DNA from: Linyphia triangularis
Lineage: Eukaryota; Arthropoda; Arachnida; Araneae; Linyphiidae
Reading direction: 5' to 3'
Length of the DNA: 64,000 nucleotides
Assembly (NCBI GenBank): GCA_963978545.1
Contig: OZ021730.1
Span: 10,485,796-10,549,795, forward strand
Shown here: positions 56,977-64,000 of the stretch, in pieces
How the letters are laid out: each line of letters starts with the position of its first letter
How positions within the stretch are numbered: position 1 is the first letter of the stretch
Position numbers and translations under genes: made by a program
The notes under the pieces: generated by a model
What the model saw: the letters and a program-made list of their open reading frames with translations, nothing else
Told to the model about the DNA's origin: nothing
The model's database searches: none

Positions 56977-58830
56977 GTGTATTTAGTGTGTAGAGTATTT
57001 GGTTGTCAAGCAAAAAGTTGTTCGTATTATCTTTTTCTAATTACCTTCGTAGGATGTATACCGGTATACAAAATGTTCCAGGCTTCTAAATATCCTATAC
57101 GACTCTAAACAGATGCACTTGAATTACGAACACCCTGAATGTTCCACATATGCAAGAGCCTAGTGTATATATTTATCACTAGATGCATGGCACTGCGTTG
57201 CGGAGACTTGTCAATGTGTATAGATCATAGCTTTTGCCGTTTCGCTAACCTGCCACTTCGCTCTCAAAAAGATTCTTCGAGAATTCTTTGAGACATCTTC
57301 GTGAAAAAAAAAACCTCCTCTACCACCGTTTCCTTAAAAAAAACTCCTCTACCACCGTTTCCTAAAAAATAAAAAATAAATTTAAAAAAAAAAATCCCGT
57401 CATTATAAATTCTCTCTTACCAGAAAAAGCAAAATAATTATATTTTCCCGTTAATACATCTGACCTTCTCTTCAAGGGGGGAAAAAAAACCTTTAATGGT
57501 GATACACTCCCCTTCCCTTACCAACCTTCTTTAAACCCCCCCCCCCTCCCCATTTCATTATTACTACATTCACCTCGGAAAAAAAAAATTCATTAATACA
57601 AGCCCTGAGTAGCCAGGCTTTTAGGGCTGTCAACTGGCGGTAGTTTTGTGAGCTGATGGCAACGAGTTTAAAAAACACACACGATGAAATTAAAATTAAA
57701 AATAACGAACTAAACTAATAAAATTTTAACATTCTGGCTCTCAGAATCAAAATTAGAGGTGAATAATTACATATGTTAAAAATTTCAGAGTTCTCCGAAT
57801 ACTAGAAGTTAGTTTCTATAGCTGGGAAGAGTCACAGACTCACGTATAAACTTATTCCCAATTTTATTATCTTTGCTTGTTGTATACGTTCGTGCTATCA
57901 TATAAAACCTAACATACCATAAACGCATTAAAAAATAAAAACATCCTCCATTTACATCAACAAATAGTTCCATATCAATAACCCAAACTTTTATTGAAAT
58001 AGCTGTATATTTTTAACTTTACTGTCATAGTTTTTAGCCTCAAGAACAGCAATCAAATTATAAGAGAAGCAACTGGCGAATCTAAGAACCACTTTAGAAA
58101 ACAGCTCCTGTACTTATTTCCTCCTAGAATGCAAACTCAATAGCTCTAAATCCGCCCTGAAGCTTCAGATTACGCCAGTTCGTTAACTCTCAAATAACGG
58201 AATAAACCATTCATGATTCTCAATGAACTTAAAACCGTCATCCAATCTCTTTCCGTGCCAGACAAAAAAAGAACACGAAAGTATCAAAGTGGCGAAGTTC
58301 TGCAATGCGAAAGCAACTTTTGCGATCGAGAATGCAGAGAAACGAAGATATTGTTCGCAGATGACCGATCTACAACTTATCAGTTTTAATTAGGATTTTT
58401 TTGCTGATGGTAGAGATTATAATCATTGGGCCATTTAATGGAGCTTTTACGAATTAGCAGAGTGAGAATATACATTAATGTGAAAAATAACACACAGTTA
58501 AAAAAACTGGAACTGGCTTCACGGTATGTTTTGCTTTCTTTCTTGAAAATATTTTTACATAATGAATCTATTTGAAAATGAATGTTTCATTATAATGGAT
58601 AATATTATTGCATGCTTTATTTTTTTTTGTTATTCCTTTGGAACACTTTGTTATAAATCACAGAGTTCTAAGAAGAAGAAAAAAAGTGTTTGAACTCTAT
58701 AATCAATCATCAATGAACGCTATTACCAACATTGGGGTGGCAATAGTGGTTGCCAGCGGTCAGGGTCTAAACAATCCTTTGCTATGCCATGTTCTGTGTA
58801 TTTTTATATAAACTGCCATCGAGTGAAGTT
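56977..58830. other. Intron 1 sequence
   Basis: Includes a short direct repeat (CCTCCTCTACCACCGTTTCC-like, 57314-57363) and a C run (57536-57550). No exon or element is supported. Confidence 0.35.
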
Positions 58831-59290
58831 AGTAGAACCTCAATTAACCGTCCATCCTTTATCCGGAACTCTCTGTTAACCGGCAATCATTTAGTCGACA
58901 TCAAAAATCTCCCAAATGAGTAATAAATCATTTATTCCTTTTTAAACCAGAATCTTTTCCCTTGCTCTAATGTTACATAAGTAATGGTGAGGCTTTTGAC
59001 TGTTTTTCTAAAGAACTGACATGGTGAGAGCAACCTTCGGATGCAGATCAAACTGAACTATTGTCTTCAAAAAGACTCCGGGATAGAGCAGCTAAACAAA
59101 GATTATCAAGATTATTCCAACAAAAATTCATTTCCAACAATTATGTCATAAAAAAACATTAAAAGTCCTGTATTCAATAAACGAAAATTATTTACTTTTT
59201 ATTGTTTTTTACAACTCTCTTTTATCCGGAATTTTCGCTTAAGCGACCTACCTTTGGTCCGAATTAGGTCGGTTAATCGAGATTCTACTG
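58831..59290. mobile_element. Tigger/pogo-like element, in intron 1
   Basis: Ends AGTAGAACCTCAATTAACCG and (inverted) CAGTAGAATCTCGATTAACC, with TTATCCGGAA blocks inside each end and TA after the right end. These are classic Tigger-type ends. The 460-bp interior has no intact transposase. Confidence 0.82.
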
Positions 59291-59292
59291 TA

Positions 59293-60031
59293 CTTATAAT
59301 TTTATATCATTCAACGTCGTTTGAGCTGTTAAAATTTTGCAAGCATAATAAAAGCTTATGACCAATTGACGCTATTACTAACATTATGGTGGCAATAGAG
59401 GCTGCCAGTGGTCAACGTTGTAGCTTATTTGGAATTTCACTCATGTTGCTGTACCTCGCTCGACAATCGTCAGATTTAATTAATTTGAGAAGGTATTTTT
59501 TCCATCAACTGTTCATTGCGAAACAGGTTTGCTATTTGTCGGAGACTTGTTTACTTACTGTAGAAATTCCATCGTCATTTGCGATTTTAATATATATTTA
59601 AGAAAATTAGTAAAATAAATAATCAAAGTTGAATTGCAATTAGTAAATTTTAATTTTATACTAATAATTTAGATGCAGCCCAGTGGTAATTGCTGTACTC
59701 AACAAGCTGCCAGTGCAGTCACCTGCTATTTGCGTGGAGAAATAAAATGTTCATTTTGATTGGTCCATGGAATAAAAAAAATTTGAATTTGTTTTTAAAG
59801 GTGTATTGCGATTGGTCAAAAGCATGTAACAAGTGTTTCCATGCGATGCCTTCAAAATAACACCTTGCGTGAGATCTATTGTCAGTCCCATTTCCAACAA
59901 ATAGAATTCTAGTTATAAAATGGAGAGAATAAAAAATCGTCTGTTTAACGATTTGAATTGTTAAGACTAAAAAAATTGAAACTGATTGCCATTCAATTAA
60001 AAGTAAATTCTAAATTATTCTGTGTTTCCAG
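59293..60031. other. Intron 1 sequence with family I repeat
   Basis: Family I repeat at about 59700-59860. A short repeat of AACGCTATTACCAACATTGG (58717) recurs at 59368 as GACGCTATTACTAACATTAT on both sides of the Tigger element. Confidence 0.4.
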
Positions 60032-60213
60032 AGCCGCGGCATCTCGACGAGTCTCAAGTGGCGTCTGAGTGAGCCCATCTACGAGCGGGTGGCTCGTCGC
60101 GACTTCGGCTCGCAGACGCTCATCCAAAAGACGAGCCTACTCGTAGACGAGAACAGCAACAGGAGTAGGGGGATTCTCGTGACGACGCAACGTCACGACA
60201 AGAGACAACGAAG
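60032..60213 (+). CDS. Exon 2 of the PEAK1/PRAG1-like gene
   Basis: Acceptor TGTGTTTCCAG at 60031; donor AAG then gtgagc at 60214. Entered in phase 0 it gives 60 codons plus two bases: SRGISTSLKWRLSEPIYERV, ARRDFGSQTLIQKTSLLVDE, then NSNRSRGILVTTQRHDKRQR. The alternative acceptor two bases later would stop within 13 codons, so 60031 is preferred. PIYERV is a plausible tyrosine phosphosite context. The segment is basic and probably disordered, as in scaffold proteins. Confidence 0.85.
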
Positions 60214-60334
60214 GTGAGCAATTGCATTTGACACAAAATTGCATTGCATCTTAATTTTAATAAAATCACTTATTAAATTCTTTGTAACTTCGATCATGCA
60301 TGTTTGTTTGTATGTTTGTAGTGGACAAATATTA

Positions 60335-60560
60335 TGAGGGCTAATTAGTCCTCTTCTCTTTACCCAATTGAGCTGAAACTTGGCAGATAGACTAGCTGTC
60401 GATGACAATGCATTTTATCGATCAAGTTATGAGAGCTGCACGAAATGCCAACATTTGCACTCTCCTGTATTGTAGCTTCGGACGACTTATTAAACCACTT
60501 GCTGTCATCTAATCTATCTGAAACGGCAGATAGCCTAATTATCGATGACAACGTTGTATT
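60335..60560. repeat. Dispersed repeat, family J copy 3 (inverted)
   Basis: CTGAAACTTGGCAGATAGAC and CAATGCATTTTATC are complements of the family J blocks at 12560 and 31735. A second, weaker CTGAAACGGCAGATAG block lies near 60518. Confidence 0.45.
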
Positions 60561-62033
60561 TTATCAAGTTTTTACCTGTTTTTTTGTTGTTGTTTTTCTT
60601 TTTGTTTTTTTCATAGAGGTCAAGCACAAGGTCAGCTCGATCTGAACTAAAAATCATTTAAATAAGTTACAATTGCACATAAAAGTTGGTAATGCATATA
60701 AAGGGTTTATATTAAAACTTTGTTTATGGTAATTTTTTCTTTAATTAAGTTAAGCTTGAATTGTTAGTATTAGTGACCATTTAAGATGCGATCCTAGCAT
60801 TTGTCTGATATACACAGATTATTCTCGTTCTTCTAAACGTGATATTTCAATATATCTGTCACCCCCACACGTGGTAAAAGCAGTAGCATTTCTCCTCTTT
60901 CAAATCTCCCGTATTCTCTTCCTCACTTCACTTTTTCTTCCACCGGACTCATGGTTTGGAGGTAAAGTAAGCGCCTGACATGCAATGTGTTTCAGAATCA
61001 AGGGGCCACTCTGCAATTTCCGATTTCAAAACTGAGTAAAAACTGAAGAATTCCCGCATTTTTTTAAAAAAATAATTTTTTATTCAATTCTAAATGTTTC
61101 GAAAAGGCCATAAACAGAAAAATTTCTGCTCAATGTGCTTTTTCTTTTTTTTAAATTTGCAATCAAAGTTTCCCTGTAACACGTTGGCAAGAAAACGATT
61201 CATTCGGCTCTAATTAAATGTGACGTCAAGGCTTCCCAAAAATCTTCGTGCGAAATGCGGCAGCGGAAACCAGTTTTGCAAGTTTCTCGCAAATTGCGCC
61301 AACCTGTTCGGGATATGGCAATGGGCCAACAACGTTAAATATTTAAACGCTAACTATTTGGCAGAAATCTTACGATAACCATAAAAACGGCAGGAAGCTT
61401 TAACGTCACAGATTTTGTTGAGTGTTTAGATCGGACTGGTTTTGGCGCGGTTTTGGGGCATTTTCTTTTCTTAATATTTAAATAACTAATTTTTTAAAGA
61501 ACTTTTGTTTAAATATTTGAAAGCAGAAAGAAATTCTTCATAAATATAAACTAATTTCACTCGTTTTTAAAAAATTCGGGAATCGTCCATTGCGATTGTC
61601 TCGTGTCAATTTTAGAGCTGCCTGATAGTGGAAACTTTACAGGTTTTCTCCGATCTGCAAATACAGGTTCATTTACCCATGTGTAGTTGGCGCCTATGTA
61701 TGACTTGTTTTCAGGCATCATATCTAAATATAATTTTTTAATAAAGTACATTCTACCAAAAAAGTTATAAGTTGGTGCATGAGTAATACAAATATGTCAG
61801 AGAATTTCGATACAGTGCGGATAAGTGACGGTCACACAAGGATAGGAGAGCAAGTCTAAATTGTATTTTAAAAAAAATTTGCAGTTTGGCACACAGCATC
61901 CGTAAAAATTAAGGACTTTTAAGGACCTCTAAGCATTTTCAAGTACTTTCAATGCCTTGAAAATGAGTTAAAAAATCTTAAGCACTTTCAATGACTTTTA
62001 ATGACCGTGGGAACTCTGATGAGAGAAACAATG
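60561..62033. other. Intron 2 sequence
   Basis: No exon found. GC-richer patch at 61200-61420 (CGTGCGAAATGCGGCAGCGG) without a usable frame. ACTTTCAATGACTTTTAATG-type short repeats near 61930-62000. Confidence 0.35.
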
Positions 62034-62036
62034 AAA

Positions 62037-62330
62037 TCAATTCGCTATATTAACCCATTAATGACGGTTGGTAAGAAATCAATCCGCTATATTAACCCAT
62101 TAATGACGATTGGTAAGAAATCAATCCGCTATATTAACCCATTAATGACGGTTGGTAAGAAATCAATCCGCTATATTAACCCATTAATGACGATTGGTAA
62201 GAAATCAATCCGCTATATTAACCCATTAATGACGGTTGGTAAGAAATCAATCCGCTATATTAACCCATTAATGACGATTGGTAAGAAATCAATCCGCTAT
62301 ATTAACCCATTAATGACGGTTGGTAAGAAA
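62037..62330. repeat. 42-bp minisatellite, seven units, intron 2
   Basis: Units TCAATCCGCTATATTAACCC + ATTAATGACGRTTGGTAAGAAA repeat seven times. The R position alternates G, A, G, A, G, A, G, so the true period is 84 bp. Because 42 is a multiple of three, the plus strand stays open as a 14-residue repeat (SIRYINPLMTVGKK / SIRYINPLMTIGKK). I regard this as incidental to the repeat, not as a gene. Confidence 0.93.
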
Positions 62331-62628
62331 ACTTTCCAATCGCAACTTTGATTTATTTTCTTTGCTAATTAATTGCGATTGTGGTTCCACTCAGCGTTTT
62401 TTAAAAATCATAAAAAATAATTTTCCAAACAATCTGAAAAATTCAAAATATACCTTAAATTATCAAAATAAAAAACATAAAAGTTAAAAACAATAGCTGT
62501 TTATCCATTTCAAAGTCGTCTTTAGTAGGTTAAGATTTTGCAATAATTTGTTGCCGCCTTTCAATATTGTAACTAATTTTGTATACCGGAGAATTTAAAA
62601 TTTCATACCTGCCGATGCAACTTAAAAC

Positions 62629-63316
62629 CAGTGGCGGCTCGTGCACTACAGCCTGTACAGCTGGGCTGCATCTAAATTTATTAGTTCAAAACTAAAATGA
62701 TTTATTTTACAATTTTCTAAAATGAAGATCCATTTCTACGGTAAGTGAAAAAAAAATCCGATAAACAGCAATCTTCTCGCCTGAATAATTCACGCTTTGA
62801 ATCAAAGTGATCTTCCTCCGAACACAGCAGCCGTGTGTTCTTGAAACGTGTTTCGGGCAGCCATGTTGCCATGGTATCCAATGGAAAGCATTAGAAGCCT
62901 TCCCTCTAGGCAATGTAATAGCGGTGCTGCCGATCAAGTATTATTTCTAACTTCTGCTGCCCTTGAGAATTCGATGAACTGATTGACTCAGCTTATGAGA
63001 ACCTGCATGGGTGGTGGTGGGGGGGGGGGGGAGTGTTTACCAAAACAACGCCATTTTATGACGACATCATTGACTAATTCGCAAGTTTAAAAGAAAGGAG
63101 GATTGATTTTATTTTCAAAAAATAAGTATGTGTTTTCTTTCTCATATTATTCATTTATAAAAATTGAAAGGAAACTTTTATTTGAATTTGAGTATTAAAG
63201 ATTATTAAGATTAAAGACTTAGCGTTCATGAATGATTGTGAAAAGTGTGTGGTGTGGGAGGGGGGGGGACGCATGTTTCCGGCTGCACTAGCATTTTCGA
63301 TCACGGGTCGCCACTG
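62629..63316. mobile_element. Non-autonomous hAT-type element, family A copy 2, in intron 2
   Basis: Ends CAGTGGCGGCTCGTGCACT and GGGTCGCCACTG, flanked by cttaaaac (62621-62628) and cttaagac (63317-63324). The interior matches 968-1697 over nearly all its length. Confidence 0.85.
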
Positions 63317-63324
63317 CTTAAGAC

Positions 63325-63718
63325 CTGTCTCTTCCGGCTCTCTCTATTTCGCAGTTATTTCACTTCAAAATTAGGTTGTCCTTTTTAAATGACACTGTAT
63401 TTATCTTTAACGCACTGACGGTCATGGGAATGGGCGAAATTCCCCAGTTGTTTTCCCTGCAATAATTTTTAAATTATATTTCTAATTCAAATACATAATT
63501 TTTTTAAATTTTTTTTTATTTATTTTGTTTTAGATAGTTTATAGACTATCATCCTAATAAAAATATCTAAAATATATCGTATTTTAACTTTTATTTATAA
63601 ACTTAAAAATGTTGTGTATTGCTAGAAAAACTGGGGATCCTAAGACGTATACATACGTGCATGACCGTCAATGGGTTTTAAGATTCTAAATAAGGCCCTA
63701 TATCCGATATCTTTGCAG
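63325..63718. other. Intron 2 end
   Basis: AT-rich, ending in the acceptor ATATCTTTGCAG. A sequence like CGCACTGACGGTCATGGGAA near 63411 is echoed by GCATGACCGTCAATGGG near 63659. Confidence 0.4.
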
Positions 63719-63948
63719 TCGCTCTTGCGTGGACTTCGCCTCGGAAGAAGCGTTGGTGATCGGCTATGGCGGCAACGACTACGATTCCGACCAGTCTCCC
63801 TGGGAGATGGGTTCAGACGACGAGTCCATAGATCTGGAACAACTGGACGACAACGAAGAGGACAGGAGCATCACCAAGATGACGAGGACCAATACAGAGT
63901 TCAACTCATACAACAGGAACCTGTCTCTGCCCGAAGACTCAGGAAGTG
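63719..63948 (+). CDS. Exon 3 of the PEAK1/PRAG1-like gene (gene continues beyond window)
   Basis: Acceptor CTTTGCAG at 63718; donor AGTG then gtaagc at 63949. The T at 63719 completes the split Ser codon (AG/T), then RSCVDFASEEALVIGYGG, NDYDSDQSPWEMGSDDES, IDLEQLDDNEEDRSITKM, TRTNTEFNSYNRNLSLPE and DSGS follow, leaving one base over. The exon is strongly acidic and Ser/Asp-rich, with no folded domain visible. Third-position GC and low repeat content mark it as real coding. Phases 0, 2 and 1 at the three donors are mutually consistent. Confidence 0.85.
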
Positions 63949-64000
63949 GTAAGCAGATCGAAGCGCATTTATTTACAGGGTCATTGTAAAGTCAGTACTT

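Noticed and set aside
62001..62351. Repeat protein of 116 codons
   Set aside because: Open only because the minisatellite unit is a multiple of three; it lies within intron 2 with no promoter or splice support.
1..64000. Reverse transcriptase, LTR retrotransposon or endogenous virus
   Set aside because: I looked for polymerase, integrase and gag-like motifs and for long direct terminal repeats and found none; the only transposase-derived sequences are mariner fragments.

Overview
The window reads as intron-rich, AT-rich animal nuclear DNA. I suspect an arthropod, possibly an arachnid, but that rests only on repeat style and gene structure and is not proven. There are no bacterial-style operons. 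Nearly every long open frame is chance or transposon sequence. What can be supported is a few short, widely spaced exons in a dense bed of small non-autonomous DNA transposons, one abundant tRNA-derived SINE family, and many tandem arrays.

Genes. (1) The best gene is on the plus strand at the right end. Three exons (55209-55361, 60032-60213, 63719-63948) join in consistent phases (0, 2, 1) with good splice sites and give 188 codons of an open N-terminus that runs off the window. Its first 30 residues match in spacing the short Cys/Trp N-terminal motif I recall from the PEAK1/PRAG1 pseudokinase scaffolds. (2) A two-exon minus-strand frame (47149-47214 joined to 45904-45981, phase 0) would encode a 47-residue protein with one membrane segment. 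(3) Three further minus-strand exons (44368-44431, 42669-42757, 42204-42310) share matching phases and end in a stop with a poly(A) signal. (4) Single candidate first exons lie at 27002-27129 (+) and 37374-37503 (-). The second sits behind two CACGTG boxes. (5) Broken coding matter: a frameshifted retrocopy with poly(A) and target duplication (32430-32777), a decayed frame at 32205, and mariner fragments (36064-36286, 39001).

Layout. 1-15 kb: hAT-type elements with 8-bp target duplications, near-perfect hairpin elements, and TTAA-flanked elements, several carrying SINEs. 15-26 kb: tandem arrays (about 290 bp, 182 bp x 9, 25 bp with a higher-order period, 118 bp x 3) and a duplicated segment that preserves the empty site of a hAT insertion. 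29-32 kb: a degenerate 140-bp array broken by a hAT and by nested SINEs. 34-42 kb: hairpin elements, a mariner fold-back and a 2.1-kb element with very long inverted ends. 42-48 kb: the repeat-poor stretch holding the minus-strand exons. 49-55 kb: a 74-bp array, two hAT elements, an ATT microsatellite, and a 9-bp-TSD fold-back just 5' of the plus-strand gene. 55-64 kb: that gene, with a SINE, hairpins, a Tigger-like element, an in-frame 42-bp minisatellite and a hAT in its introns.

All family names come from motifs, terminal repeats and target duplications read by eye. No database search was possible.
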